64,000 nucleotides of DNA from Carboxylicivirga caseinilyticus (lineage in GTDB: Bacteria > Bacteroidota > Bacteroidia > Bacteroidales > Marinilabiliaceae): the NCBI GenBank assembly GCA_025499705.1, contig JAFMVE010000016.1, forward strand, positions 1-64,000, given 5' to 3'. The notes beneath the pieces were generated by a model. It was given only the letters and a program-made list of their open reading frames with translations, was not told where the DNA came from and did not search any database. Shown one piece after another: positions 9,697 to 19,602 of this stretch; within the stretch, counting starts at the first letter, position 1; every line of letters starts with the position of its first letter. The position numbers and the translations under genes were made by a program.

Positions 9697-10197
9697 TTAG
9701 AATCTGTATTGTAAGGTCGCTCCTAATCTTGCAAATGAACCATCCATCACTGTAAATCTTACTTCTGGTGCTAAATTTAAATTTTCAGTGATTGCATAAT
9801 TACCTCCTACACCTAGATTTACACCAACTTCGCTACCTGTTTGATCAGGTATTGTGTATCCCATAATATCTATTCCCTCTATTTTCCAGAATGTAAGTCC
9901 CAAACCGGCAAGTCCATAAATATTAAACTTTTCGCTCAACTCATGAAACACATAATGTGCATCAAAATCAACTATATTATATGATACATAATTCTTCTTG
10001 AAAACATGAGTAAATCCGGCAGCTCCTTCCCATTGATTGGTAAAAGAATACACTCCATTAATAGCAACACCCACATTATTTATATCGGTAGCATAAACTA
10101 AACCGGCACCCACACGTAATTTTGAACCATCAATTGATTGAGCAAAAAGACCTGTTGAAAATAAAAGAGTGAATAAAATTAAAAGATTTCTTTTCAT
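9697..10197 (-). CDS. Small outer-membrane beta-barrel protein
   Basis: This 166-residue protein has a cleavable signal peptide (about residues 1-19, ending GLFAQS). Alternating aromatic/hydrophobic strands follow (VGAGLVYATDIN, VGVAINGVYSF, YVFHELSEKFNIYGLAGLGL, LGVGGNYAI), and the last residues LGATLQYRF end in a terminal Phe, the signature of a BAM substrate. Its size fits an eight-strand OmpX/OmpW-like barrel. No specific ligand can be read from the sequence. It has its own minus-strand promoter and terminator. Confidence 0.8.
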   Translation of the reverse strand: MKRNLLILFTLLFSTGLFAQSIDGSKLRVGAGLVYATDINNVGVAINGVYSFTNQWEGAAGFTHVFKKNYVSYNIVDFDAHYVFHELSEKFNIYGLAGLGLTFWKIEGIDIMGYTIPDQTGSEVGVNLGVGGNYAITENLNLAPEVRFTVMDGSFARLGATLQYRF

Positions 10198-10225
10198 CTT
10201 AATAGTTTTAGTGTTTTACATTTAT

Positions 10226-10233
10226 CAAATGTA
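10226..10233 (-). promoter_or_regulatory. -7 box for the outer-membrane barrel gene
   Basis: The minus strand reads TACATTTG, a full TAnnTTTG match about 28 bases before the ATG. Confidence 0.5.
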
Positions 10234-10392
10234 ATATATTCTAATAGGAAATAAAATAATATTTCTTAATTCCATTGATCACATTGATAATTCTGTTTTT
10301 TTCATTTTGATTTAACCCTGCCCTTTGTCATACCTTTTGATAACATATTGATGTAGATTTGTTACTTAGCATACATATCTAAACATATCACC

Positions 10393-12906
10393 ATGAAAAA
10401 AATATCATTTTTCTATTTATTTGCTATTATCAGCACTTTGGTTTCGGCTCAGACTAAAGTAGAATTTAATAAGTGGAAGGCATCTAAAGTCACTCAGCTT
10501 TACAAACCAATATTTTCAGATCAAAACTCTGTTGATAACAAAGCATTTAAAAACTCAGAACTACTTAAAAATATCCAATCTGTTGAAGCTGTCCAATTGA
10601 ACAATTGGGATGAGATAACTATATCCGAAGACAGTATAATCAAGCCTGTAAACAATACCAATCAGGCTATCTGGATCGAAGGATTTATTAGCAGCGACAG
10701 ATACACCAAAGCTACTCTTGAGATTACTTCCAATGGAATATATGAGCTATATCTTGATGGCAAAAAATTAAAAACACAGGAGTCAGCTTCAGTAAAGGAA
10801 GTAAAAACAGAATTGACACTAAGCACTGGAAATCATTGTTTGCAGGTTAAACTTCTAAGTCTGGAAAACCAACTGAAGTACAAAGCAACGATTAATACCA
10901 AAGAGGATAGTGAAAACCAATTAAGCTGGAGCACTAATAACCTAAGAGGATTAACTATAAATGACATTCTGGATGGTAATTCTATCCAACGCTTCAGCAT
11001 TTCACCATCAGGCAAATACCTGATTATAAATGAAAGTGAGGTTTTGACCGGATCGGGAAAGAGAATTAGTAGCATGAAAATTTTTGATGTCATTAAAAAT
11101 AAGACATTACAAACCTACCCTGAAGGTGGCCTGTCGGGCGCCCAATGGCTTCCTCAAAGCGATAAGATTTCGTATACCATTAAAAAAGGAGATCTAAGTG
11201 ATATACATGTTCTTGATGTTGTAACTGGCGAAGATAAATTAGTTGCTGAAAAGATTGATGATTTAGGCTATATCAACTGGTCACCCAATGAGGAATATGT
11301 AATTTTTAGCCGATCACTGCAAGCAGATAAACCAGGTGACCTAAAACGTATTTTCGGGAATGATGATCGCCTCCCATATTTCCGCAGCCGAAGTTTTTTG
11401 TACAAACTGGATCTTAACAGCGGAACCGTTCAACAATTGACAGCCGGCTTTTTGTCGACCAGTCTGCACGATATCAAACCAGATGGTTCAAAAATATTAT
11501 TTTCAACCCGTAACATGGATTATACAGTTGTGCCGTTCTCAAAACAAACCTTGTTTGAAATGGACATCACTACGTTTGAACTGGATACCATCTGGAAAGA
11601 TAAATTATACGGTGGTAGCTGTCAGTATTCGCCGGATGGAATAAAGTTATTGGTAAGTGGATCACCCGAAACATTTGGCGAACTTGGGGTTGATGTCAAC
11701 AACGATCATTTGCCTAATTCGTACGACGGACAGCTTTACATCTACGATCTAAAGACTCAACAAGCAGAAGCCATCACCAAAAAATTTGATCCTTCAGCTG
11801 GAACGGCTATCTGGAAATCTAATAATGAAATTTATTTGACTGCCAGTGACAAAGACCTGGTAAAACTTTTCAAATACGATCTAAAAACCAAAACATATAA
11901 AGCATTTTCGCTACCTGTGGAGGTAATAAGCCGCATTGACATTGCTAAAAAAAGTTTGATGGCCGCGTTTAATGGCACAAGCATCAGTACTGCAGATAAA
12001 CTGTACACCATCAACTTAAAAAATGGCGAATCAAAACTGGTATCCTTCCCTAAGGAAAAAGAACTGAGCGAAGTTACTTTTGGCAATACTGAAAGATGGG
12101 ATTTTGTAAATAAAACCGGAACCAACATCACGGGCAGTGTTTATTACCCCAAAGACTACGATCCTGCTAAAAAATATCCTTTGATTGTTTATTACTACGG
12201 TGGAACCTCTCCTACCTCCAGAAGTTTTGGTGGAAGATATCCGAAAAACATTTGGGCTGCCAATGGTTATATGGTATATGTTTTGCAACCGAGTGGAGCA
12301 ACTGGTTTTGGACAGAGTTTCTCGGCTTTACATGTAAATGGTTGGGGAACCGACGCCATTGATGATATTATTGATGGAACCAAACAGTTCCTTGCTGCTC
12401 ATCCAACAGCAGATTCCGAAAATGTAGGTTGCATAGGTGCTTCTTACGGAGGTTTTACTACCATGATGCTTCAAACACGAACCGATATTTTTAAAACAGC
12501 AATTGCTCATGCAGGTATCAGCGACATCAGCAGTTACTGGGGAGAAGGTTACTGGGGTTATTCCTACAGTGCAGGGGCCACCAAAAACAGCTACCCATGG
12601 AATCGTCGCGATATTTATGTGGATAACAGTCCGTTATTTAATGCTGATAAGTTTCAAAACTCCATTTTGCTTCTACATGGAACATCCGATACTAATGTTC
12701 CTGTGGGTGAGAGTTTGCAGTTTTACGCTGCCTTGAAGATTTTAAATAAAGATGTTGAAATGGTTTTGATCGATGGTGAAAATCATCACATACTGGACTA
12801 TTCAAAGCGCATTAAGTGGCACAATACCATTATTGCCTGGTTCGATAAGATGTTAAAAGATCAACCTGAGCAATTCAATGAAATGTATCCGGATAAAAAC
12901 CTATAG
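10393..12906 (+). CDS. Secreted S9-family (prolyl oligopeptidase-like) serine peptidase
   Basis: This 837-residue exported peptidase has a signal peptide at residues 1-19 (ending LVSAQ). A short beta-sandwich region comes next, then a WD40-like propeller (about 200-560) with repeated Y/WSP motifs (INWSPNEEYVIFSRS, CQYSPDGIKLLVSG). The alpha/beta-hydrolase domain follows (about 590-830). The catalytic triad is visible: Ser684 in GASYGGF, Asp766 in HGTSDTNVP, and His798 or 799 in GENHHI. The family cleaves peptides, often after proline, or removes dipeptides. A -7 box TAGATTTG lies at 10354-10361. It appears monocistronic. Confidence 0.92.
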   Translation: MKKISFFYLFAIISTLVSAQTKVEFNKWKASKVTQLYKPIFSDQNSVDNKAFKNSELLKNIQSVEAVQLNNWDEITISEDSIIKPVNNTNQAIWIEGFISSDRYTKATLEITSNGIYELYLDGKKLKTQESASVKEVKTELTLSTGNHCLQVKLLSLENQLKYKATINTKEDSENQLSWSTNNLRGLTINDILDGNSIQRFSISPSGKYLIINESEVLTGSGKRISSMKIFDVIKNKTLQTYPEGGLSGAQWLPQSDKISYTIKKGDLSDIHVLDVVTGEDKLVAEKIDDLGYINWSPNEEYVIFSRSLQADKPGDLKRIFGNDDRLPYFRSRSFLYKLDLNSGTVQQLTAGFLSTSLHDIKPDGSKILFSTRNMDYTVVPFSKQTLFEMDITTFELDTIWKDKLYGGSCQYSPDGIKLLVSGSPETFGELGVDVNNDHLPNSYDGQLYIYDLKTQQAEAITKKFDPSAGTAIWKSNNEIYLTASDKDLVKLFKYDLKTKTYKAFSLPVEVISRIDIAKKSLMAAFNGTSISTADKLYTINLKNGESKLVSFPKEKELSEVTFGNTERWDFVNKTGTNITGSVYYPKDYDPAKKYPLIVYYYGGTSPTSRSFGGRYPKNIWAANGYMVYVLQPSGATGFGQSFSALHVNGWGTDAIDDIIDGTKQFLAAHPTADSENVGCIGASYGGFTTMMLQTRTDIFKTAIAHAGISDISSYWGEGYWGYSYSAGATKNSYPWNRRDIYVDNSPLFNADKFQNSILLLHGTSDTNVPVGESLQFYAALKILNKDVEMVLIDGENHHILDYSKRIKWHNTIIAWFDKMLKDQPEQFNEMYPDKNL

Positions 12907-12934
12907 CTACTTTTAAAAAATATGATATACTTCT

Positions 12935-12967
12935 GAGGCTGTCCGATAAGGATAGCCTCTTTTTTTT
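12935..12967 (+). terminator. Terminator of the S9 peptidase gene
   Basis: GAGGCTGTCC pairs with GGATAGCCTC (one G-T pair) and runs into eight T residues. Confidence 0.9.
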
Positions 12968-13084
12968 AACAAGTTTCAATAAAACTTTTGATCCATAAAT
13001 CGACATAAATAAATTGCATATCATAACTTTAGCTTTTAATAACCATTCTTCAGGTTTTTAAAATGTATTTAAAATGATATCCGC

Positions 13085-14554
13085 ATGATGAAACTGAATC
13101 GTTTAACCAAAATTTATGCGTTCTCTTTAATTACGATATGTGCAGTATCCTGTCATACTTCTTTAAAAGAAGAGAGTAAGCAGATGGATACATCAAAGCC
13201 CAATGTGGTAATATTTTTTCTCGATGATAGCGCATACGGCGACCTGGAACATAATGGAAATCCAACCATCAAAACTCCTAACATTACTAAACTAGCCGAC
13301 GAAGGCATTAATTTCACTCAGTTTTATGTAGCAAGTCCTGCCTGCTCTGCTTCCCGATATAGTTTAATGACCGGACGCTACCCCAGCCGTTCAGGATTTG
13401 GCAGCTGGGTGCTTTCTCCAGATAGTAAAAGATATCTCCACGAAAATGAGTTTACTCTGGCTGATGGACTTAAGTCTATTGGCTACCAAACGGGTTTATT
13501 TGGCAAATGGCATCTGGGCTCGCCCAATAAAAATAACAACATGGCCGAAAAATCGCTTCCGCTTGCCCATGGTTTTGATGAGTGGCTTGGCACAAACGTC
13601 TCTCACGATTACAATGATGCCATGTTATTAAAGAGTAATCCTAAAGAGAACAAACCCATTAGCGGATATGAGACTCTTGCTACCAACCTGCCTTATGACA
13701 CACTAACGATGGAGTCGTTAACGGATATTTGCACGCAGGAAGCCATAAGCTTCATCAGGCGAAACCAAAACAAACCTTTTTTTGCTTACATCCCTTACAA
13801 CATGCCCCATCTCGGCTTATTTGTAAATAAAAAGTTCAAGGGTGTATCACGCAATGGTATATTGGGAGATGTTATGGAAGAGTTGGATGCAGCTATTGGT
13901 GATGTATGCAACACATTGACTGAGCTGGGCATCCGCGAAAACACCATTATTATTTTTTCATCAGACAATGGTCCATGGGTAAAATACAGTAACACTTCAG
14001 AAAGCAAATACGGTGATACCCGTTTACAGGTGGGGTATGCAGCACCATTCCGCGATGGTAAAGGCTCAACATATGAAGGCGGCTTACGTGTTCCGGGTAT
14101 TATTAGCTGGCCTGCCTGCATCCAGGGAAATCGAAACGAACAAACACCAATTTCAACCCTTGATATTCTACCAACATTATTCGCCATTACAGGAGTTAAA
14201 GTGCCTGTTGATCATATTATTGATGGACGTGACATCAGACCCTTATTAATACCAGACCAATACAAAGAAGATCTGGGAGAATTCAAATTTTTCTATTCCT
14301 ATGATGTTAATCAGCCCAATGCTGTTCGCAAAGGTCCATGGAAACTGCATATCAGAATTGGATCTCAAACAGGCAACAATTACGGTTACGAAGCTTCAAG
14401 AGAAGATCCACTTTTATTTCAGATAGAAGAAGACTTAAACGAAAAAGTTAACGTGGCTGATCAACAACCTGAAATAGTGGCAGACCTCCTCAACCAAATA
14501 GAGACCTATGAGAAACAAATTCAAGAAGAGGGGACTTATTGGGATAAAAAATAA
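13085..14554 (+). CDS. Lipoprotein sulfatase (arylsulfatase A-like)
   Basis: This 489-residue alkaline-phosphatase-superfamily sulfatase has a lipoprotein signal with AVSC near residues 20-23. It should therefore be membrane-anchored. The metal Asp pair is in FFLDDSAYGD. The active-site motif is CSASR (Cys87), the C-X-X-X-R form that is oxidised to formylglycine by anaerobic or aerobic sulfatase-maturing enzymes. It is followed by the second signature TGRYPSR...G. FGKWHLG and SSDNGPW complete the metal and sulfate pocket. The maturing enzyme is not encoded here (the radical SAM protein at 44.1 kb is of another type). The substrate is not readable from sequence. Confidence 0.9.
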   Translation: MMKLNRLTKIYAFSLITICAVSCHTSLKEESKQMDTSKPNVVIFFLDDSAYGDLEHNGNPTIKTPNITKLADEGINFTQFYVASPACSASRYSLMTGRYPSRSGFGSWVLSPDSKRYLHENEFTLADGLKSIGYQTGLFGKWHLGSPNKNNNMAEKSLPLAHGFDEWLGTNVSHDYNDAMLLKSNPKENKPISGYETLATNLPYDTLTMESLTDICTQEAISFIRRNQNKPFFAYIPYNMPHLGLFVNKKFKGVSRNGILGDVMEELDAAIGDVCNTLTELGIRENTIIIFSSDNGPWVKYSNTSESKYGDTRLQVGYAAPFRDGKGSTYEGGLRVPGIISWPACIQGNRNEQTPISTLDILPTLFAITGVKVPVDHIIDGRDIRPLLIPDQYKEDLGEFKFFYSYDVNQPNAVRKGPWKLHIRIGSQTGNNYGYEASREDPLLFQIEEDLNEKVNVADQQPEIVADLLNQIETYEKQIQEEGTYWDKK

Positions 14555-14744
14555 ACGCACCCTTTTATAAGCACATCCTCACCTATCTCAAAACGAATGT
14601 TTTATTTTCTGCATAAACGAGATACTTCCATTTGATTAATATTTCCATCACAAAAAATTTATGAGCAATGTCCTACATATTAATATCCGTCGATAAACAC
14701 TAAAACCTGTTTAGTTGTTAATTTATAAACTCCTTTTGAGTGGG

Positions 14745-14772
14745 AGGCAAATACACCTGATAATACTTGCCT
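14745..14772 (+). promoter_or_regulatory. Hairpin abutting the APC transporter start codon
   Basis: AGGCAA (14745-14750) pairs with TTGCCT (14767-14772), extendable by two A-T pairs after one mismatch. The right arm ends directly at the ATG at 14773. Such a hairpin could limit ribosome access, but no further evidence exists in the sequence. Confidence 0.35.
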
Positions 14773-16884
14773 ATGAAAAAGAAATTAAACAAAGAACTGG
14801 GATTGTTTGATGTTTTTGCCATTAGCACCGGAGCCATGTTCAGCTCGGGTTTCTTTTTACTTCCGGGTATAGCTTCACACTACACAGGCCCTTCCGTTTT
14901 CCTGGCATATATGGTTGCAGGCGTGTTGATTTTACCAACCATGTTCAGTATTGCTGAAATATCAACAGCCCTGCCACGATCCGGTGGAGCATACTTTTTT
15001 CTTGATCGTAGTCTGGGACCTTTATTTGGCACCATTGGAGGATTAGGAACTTACTTCGCATTGATGCTGAAAACGACCTTTGCCATTATTGGTATTGGTG
15101 CTTATGCTGCACTTTTCTGGAATGTTCCGACCAAGCTAGTTGCCATTGTTGCCACAATTTTCTTTATGGGCTTAAACCTGATTGGCGCAAAAAAGACTTC
15201 TGCCTTTCAAAAAATATTTGTTGTTTTTTTATTGGTCATATTAGTCACTTTTATTGCTGACGGACTTTATTCAATCTTCTTTAATGAATCTGTTAGCCAG
15301 ACTTCCTTTGAAAGTCAGTTTACTCCGTTTATGTCTAACGGATTGGGTGGTTTATTTACATCAGCTGGATTTGTTTTTGTTTCATACCTGGGATTAACTC
15401 AGATAGCCAGTGTTGCTGAAGAAATAAAAAACCCTGAACGAAACATACCACTAGGTATGACTTTATCCTTGATTGTTACAGGACTTATTTACGGTGTCGG
15501 CGTTTTTCTGATGGTTGGCCTAATCGACACGGAATCATTTTCTCAGGAAATGGCACCTGCTGCAGTAGCTGCTTCCAAAATATTTAGCTGGCTTCCCGAA
15601 AATACTGGAGTAATACTAATGTCGATTGCCGCTTTGGCAGCATTTGCTTCCACGGGTAATGCCGGTCTTTTATCGGCCTCACGGTATCCATTTGCCATGG
15701 GAAGAGATAAATTACTGCCAGCCGTTTTGTCTAAAATATGGGGAAAAGGAACTCCTGCTGTTGCCATCTTATTCACAACCATCTTTATCATTTTATTTAT
15801 TCTACTATTGTCGGAAGAAGGCATTGTAAAACTGGCCAGTACCTTTCAATTGCTGATTTTTATATTTATCAATTTCTCAGTTATCGTATTCCGAAACAGT
15901 AAAATTGAATCATACGATCCGGGATATACTTCACCTTTATATCCTTTTATGCAGGTAATTGGCATTATCATTTCCTTCTTATTAATAATCTATTTGGGTT
16001 GGATGCCTATTCTTTTCACTGCCGGAATTATTGTGATGGCTGTGATTTGGTATCATGTTCATTCGCGTGGAAAAGTTAAACGCGAAGGAGCAATTTTTCA
16101 CTGGTTCGCCCTGCTGGGACAATACCAATACGATGAGTTGGAAAACGAACTTATGACCATTTTAAAAGAAAAAGGACTAAGAGAAGGTGATCCTTTTGAC
16201 GAAACCGTTATTAACTCAAGAATAAGCATTGTAAAAACACCTACCAATCTGGGTGAGATTCTGGATAAGGTAACTGATTATTTTAGAACTGAATTGCAGT
16301 GTGATAAGCAAACCTTACGCGACAGGTTTGTACATTCTTTAGATGAAGATTCAGTAGTTGCTTTGCCCGGAGTATTGGTTTTTCATGTCAAAAGCAAAAA
16401 TGTACTGCACCCTTCGATCTATACCATCGTTAGTAAAGAGGTGATTAAAGATGTAACTCCGTTTAAAAATCCGGAACCCTTTGCGCCTATACATATTTGC
16501 TGCTTTCTGATTAACTCCGATGAAAATCCAAAACAGCAATTACGCATGCTTTCCCGCTTGGTTGACATTATGGAAAGACCGGATATGGTGCAACACCTTA
16601 TTAAAATGGACAGCCACCGTGCTATTAAGGAGTATATGTTACAAAACGAACGTTTTATCAGCATAAAACTATTGAAAGAAACAGCTCAGTCATCAATGAT
16701 CGGACTTCAACTGAAAGAAGTAACGCTACCTAAAGATGTTTTGGTTGCCTTAATTGAAAGAGACAACAAAACATTTGCTCCAAACGGATCTACTGTTTTG
16801 CAGGAAGATGATATACTTACTATTCTGGGTGAAGAAAAATCAATATCCAAACTATTTAAAAGTTATATCAGCAATAATCTTTAA
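14773..16884 (+). CDS. APC-family permease with PTS-EIIA-like and TrkA-C domains
   Basis: This transporter has about 12 membrane helices in the first 430 residues. They start with ELGLFDVFAISTGAMFSSGFFLLPG, the APC helix-1 pattern with an unwound GAMFSSG. A cytoplasmic tail carries a PTS EIIA type-2-like domain (about 470-625) and ends in a TrkA-C/RCK-C domain (about 630-700; VLVALIERDNKTFAPNGSTVLQEDDILTILG). RCK-C domains bind small ligands, so gating by a nucleotide or cation is plausible. The EIIA-like part has no obvious phospho-histidine in the usual place, which I treat as uncertain. I chose the ATG at 14773 over an in-frame TTG six bases earlier. The substrate is probably an amino acid or a cation-coupled solute. 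Confidence 0.85.
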   Translation: MKKKLNKELGLFDVFAISTGAMFSSGFFLLPGIASHYTGPSVFLAYMVAGVLILPTMFSIAEISTALPRSGGAYFFLDRSLGPLFGTIGGLGTYFALMLKTTFAIIGIGAYAALFWNVPTKLVAIVATIFFMGLNLIGAKKTSAFQKIFVVFLLVILVTFIADGLYSIFFNESVSQTSFESQFTPFMSNGLGGLFTSAGFVFVSYLGLTQIASVAEEIKNPERNIPLGMTLSLIVTGLIYGVGVFLMVGLIDTESFSQEMAPAAVAASKIFSWLPENTGVILMSIAALAAFASTGNAGLLSASRYPFAMGRDKLLPAVLSKIWGKGTPAVAILFTTIFIILFILLLSEEGIVKLASTFQLLIFIFINFSVIVFRNSKIESYDPGYTSPLYPFMQVIGIIISFLLIIYLGWMPILFTAGIIVMAVIWYHVHSRGKVKREGAIFHWFALLGQYQYDELENELMTILKEKGLREGDPFDETVINSRISIVKTPTNLGEILDKVTDYFRTELQCDKQTLRDRFVHSLDEDSVVALPGVLVFHVKSKNVLHPSIYTIVSKEVIKDVTPFKNPEPFAPIHICCFLINSDENPKQQLRMLSRLVDIMERPDMVQHLIKMDSHRAIKEYMLQNERFISIKLLKETAQSSMIGLQLKEVTLPKDVLVALIERDNKTFAPNGSTVLQEDDILTILGEEKSISKLFKSYISNNL

Positions 16885-17265
16885 AACCGAATAAGAAATT
16901 ATGAAAAACGTATTGAGAGCCTACACTTAACGGTTCTTAATTTGTTATGTGTTTTAAGATGCTTCTTTACAAATCGTAAATATTAATGGCAACTTAAAAG
17001 TCAAAACTGATTGATTTTTCATAAACCTCATCAATCACCTTAATAACGAATAATTACCCCTTCATCAACTCATTTTATCCATCCATCAAAAGCACTAAAT
17101 AAGAGCATTTTACGCCCACCAATAGCTCAATCTTCCATTCATTGCGCGTCACTTATTGTTTAATCAAAAGAAGACTACCATTCATGTAAATCGGATTACA
17201 TTATTTCTGTCATCGACGTTAAAATAAATAAGATTGACAACCTGTTAAGTATTATTTGCTGCATT
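16885..17265. other. Intergenic stretch, nothing recognised
   Basis: About 380 AT-rich bases without a supported gene, strong hairpin or repeat. A weak promoter-like TTGAC and ATTATTTG pair (about 17233 and 17250) precedes the MORN-like gene. Confidence 0.5.
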
Positions 17266-18099
17266 ATGAAAACAAAAAGAACATTTATCATTTACATTCT
17301 ACTTTTAATAAGTAGCACGTATACGTATTCACAATATGAGCAATTCTTTAGAGTTGATGACAATTCATTATTAGCTATTGATTTACAAACAAATGCAAAC
17401 TATGATGGAACCTGTCAACAATATTTCAATAATGATCAGATTGCATGGCAAATGACTTTAAAGGATGGTAAACCTGTTGAAATGAAAAACTGGTGTAAGA
17501 ATGGGCAACTGTCTGACAGCACCATCTATATTAATGGATTTAATCTTTTTAAAAGATTTACTTTCGACCGTAAGGGCCGAATTGTTGCAGAAGAAATACT
17601 GGAGATGAAAAGTATCGCTCAAAGCAATGACAAACAGGTTTTGAAAATGGCTGGTAAAAAGAAATATGCTTATTCCACTGTTTACGAAGATTGCCTGTCG
17701 TATAAAAGTATTACGTATACCAGGGACGATACACCTCAATTCGTTTATGAAACCAGGTATGACAAAGCACAAACATTGTTGGTTCAGTATCATAAAAACG
17801 GAAACGTTAGCGATTCTACATTCTTCACCAATAAGTCAGTGAGTGAATCGAAATACATTCCTGTGAAGAATGGCAACAGTGTAGAATATGACCTGGCAGG
17901 AAATAAAAGCTCAGAAAGACGATTTGAAAATGATAAATTAGTGAAAGAAACCTTGTTTGAAAATGAAAATACAACCCTGGAATTGAATTATAACAAAGGC
18001 AAACTTACCAAAGATGCAATGTTAATTTCTGAAAATGGTGAAAATCAAAAAGTCTTTGTCAAACTGGATTGGCAGGGAAATCCCAAAGTTTACAATTAA
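17266..18099 (+). CDS. Secreted MORN-like repeat protein
   Basis: This 277-residue protein has a signal peptide (about residues 1-22, ending TYTYS). Repeated strands of the type Y.NG...D.T.Y have the look of MORN_2/YwqK-type repeats (GTCQQYFNNDQIAWQ, WCKNGQLSDSTIYING, YHKNGNVSDSTFF). Such repeats are common in Bacteroidota exported proteins; their function is mostly unknown. It is a single gene closed by a strong terminator. I cannot name a pathway. Confidence 0.7.
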   Translation: MKTKRTFIIYILLLISSTYTYSQYEQFFRVDDNSLLAIDLQTNANYDGTCQQYFNNDQIAWQMTLKDGKPVEMKNWCKNGQLSDSTIYINGFNLFKRFTFDRKGRIVAEEILEMKSIAQSNDKQVLKMAGKKKYAYSTVYEDCLSYKSITYTRDDTPQFVYETRYDKAQTLLVQYHKNGNVSDSTFFTNKSVSESKYIPVKNGNSVEYDLAGNKSSERRFENDKLVKETLFENENTTLELNYNKGKLTKDAMLISENGENQKVFVKLDWQGNPKVYN

Positions 18100-18129
18100 G
18101 ATTAATTAGCCTCAATAATAAATATATAG

Positions 18130-18163
18130 ACTCCCTTGTTAATTTTTTACAAGGGAGTTTTTA
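18130..18163 (+). terminator. Terminator of the MORN-like gene
   Basis: ACTCCCTTG and CAAGGGAGT form a nine-base perfect stem followed by TTTTT. Confidence 0.9.
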
Positions 18164-18393
18164 TTTCTATTGATATTATCATTCGTAAACAGATACCTTG
18201 CATTAGCTGGCTATACCTCCGAAATAATGCACAATAAAATTTCAAAATTCTCATTTTATTAATATAAAATAACCTTTGTTAACTAACAGTGTTTTTATAG
18301 TTTTATAATATCTATATGCGATCATTATTATATATTATAAAGAATGCAGTTTTTGGGATAGAATGAGTACTCAGTATATACAATAGTTGGGTT

Positions 18394-18401
18394 TAATTTT
18401 G
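18394..18401 (+). promoter_or_regulatory. -7 box upstream of the TonB-C-like gene
   Basis: TAATTTTG fits TAnnTTTG and lies 22 bases before the ATG at 18424. No matching -33 element is evident. Confidence 0.4.
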
Positions 18402-18423
18402 AACGAAAGATACAAAGTGTATA

Positions 18424-19014
18424 ATGAAAAGATTCTGGTTCATATTTTTTATCTTATTTCTGTCCATCAATGTTATTGGACAAGAAACTATCATAAAAAC
18501 AGAATACTATAATAATTCAAAACAAGTTAGATCTCATTCATATGTTCTAAAGAGTGATTCTACAATAAAACATGGAGAAGCAATATATTACAAGAAGATA
18601 GACGAGCAAGATTACAAATATTTTAAAGGCAAAAATCATGATCGTTTAGTTGTTGCAAATGGTCAATTTTACAATAATATAAAAGTTGGCATATGGGAAT
18701 TTTTCTTGAATCCCAAGTTTTATTACGACTTCAATAAGAACAAATTAATTACATTTCAATTACATAATTATCCAATATTAGCTTATGAATTAGGCATTCA
18801 AGGAGATGTAATAATTAAGTATGACATTGATGCGTCAGGACGGCTGAAAAATATTATAGGAATTCAAGGTGATTCTATTTTGATAAAAGGTACCATCAAT
18901 AACTTTAATAAACTCAATTTGGGACAAGCCGAAAACCTAAAAATAATTGCTGAAATACTTGAAAATTGGGAAAGGAAAAACATAATTGATACTTTAAAGT
19001 ATAGGTTAGAATAA
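18424..19014 (+). CDS. Secreted protein with TonB-C-like domain
   Basis: This 196-residue protein has a signal peptide (about 1-20, ending NVIGQ). A MORN-like strand (ANGQFYNNIKVGIWEFF) comes before a C-terminal stretch patterned like a TonB C-terminal domain: YPILAYELGIQGDVIIKYDI, then DASGRLKNI, then an alpha helix. There is no membrane anchor or proline-rich linker, so it is not a canonical TonB. It may be one of the exported solo TonB-C-like proteins often found in this phylum. Function is unknown. Confidence 0.6.
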   Translation: MKRFWFIFFILFLSINVIGQETIIKTEYYNNSKQVRSHSYVLKSDSTIKHGEAIYYKKIDEQDYKYFKGKNHDRLVVANGQFYNNIKVGIWEFFLNPKFYYDFNKNKLITFQLHNYPILAYELGIQGDVIIKYDIDASGRLKNIIGIQGDSILIKGTINNFNKLNLGQAENLKIIAEILENWERKNIIDTLKYRLE

Positions 19015-19039
19015 AAAAAACATATACTGGAACAAAACA

Positions 19040-19054
19040 GGGCACAGCTTGCCC
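19040..19054. repeat. Short GC-rich inverted repeat between small genes
   Basis: GGGCA and TGCCC flank CAGCT in an otherwise AT-rich gap (19015-19116) between two small genes. No T tract follows, so it is not a normal terminator. Confidence 0.35.
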
Positions 19055-19116
19055 GTCCTTTAAACGGCAGACAAACACGCTTAAATCAAACTATATTAAC
19101 CCATTATTAAACTTAA

Positions 19117-19476
19117 ATGACTAACGCTAATAAGAACATTCGAGCTGGAAACTTCTTTATTGACTATCTTTTAGTTTTTATATTGACTTACATTTTTGAT
19201 TCATTAACTCAGCATTATCTTGATTTAAGATTAGCACTGATGTTCTTTTATTTTGCATACTATCTAATTTTGGAATCAATATTTGGAAAGACTATTGGAA
19301 AAATAATTACAAAATCTGTTGTTGCTAATCAATCGGGTACAAAACCTAACTTCCTGCAGATTTTTGTTAGGACTTTACTACGGTTGGTTCCTTTTGATTT
19401 ATTATCATATTTATTTGGTAGCGATAGAGGTATTCACGACATATTATCTAAAACTAAAGTAATAATGACAGAATAA
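19117..19476 (+). CDS. RDD family membrane protein
   Basis: This 119-residue integral membrane protein shows RDD family features. The opening NIRAGNFFIDYLLV has the Arg and Asp of the first helix, two further helices follow, and between them lies the conserved ESIFGKTIGKIIT loop. VRTLLRLVPFDLLSY supplies the third Arg/Asp element. RDD proteins are linked to ion or small-solute transport in a few cases, but no substrate is implied here. It lies in a cluster of small, unrelated genes. Confidence 0.8.
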   Translation: MTNANKNIRAGNFFIDYLLVFILTYIFDSLTQHYLDLRLALMFFYFAYYLILESIFGKTIGKIITKSVVANQSGTKPNFLQIFVRTLLRLVPFDLLSYLFGSDRGIHDILSKTKVIMTE

Positions 19477-19602
19477 TAAACGTACACTAACTATTGGGAT
19501 TAAGTATAGCTAGGTTTGCTCGTTCAGCAAAAGTTGTAACACATTATTATTTGAAAATATCGGTAAAATATTAGATTTATAAAGGATTTAAAGAATTAAG
19601 AA

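Noticed and set aside
13085-14554. Sulfatase as a broken enzyme because of CSASR rather than CxPSR
   Set aside because: The Cys, the Arg and the downstream TGR motif are kept; variation at the Pro position is tolerated in the family.
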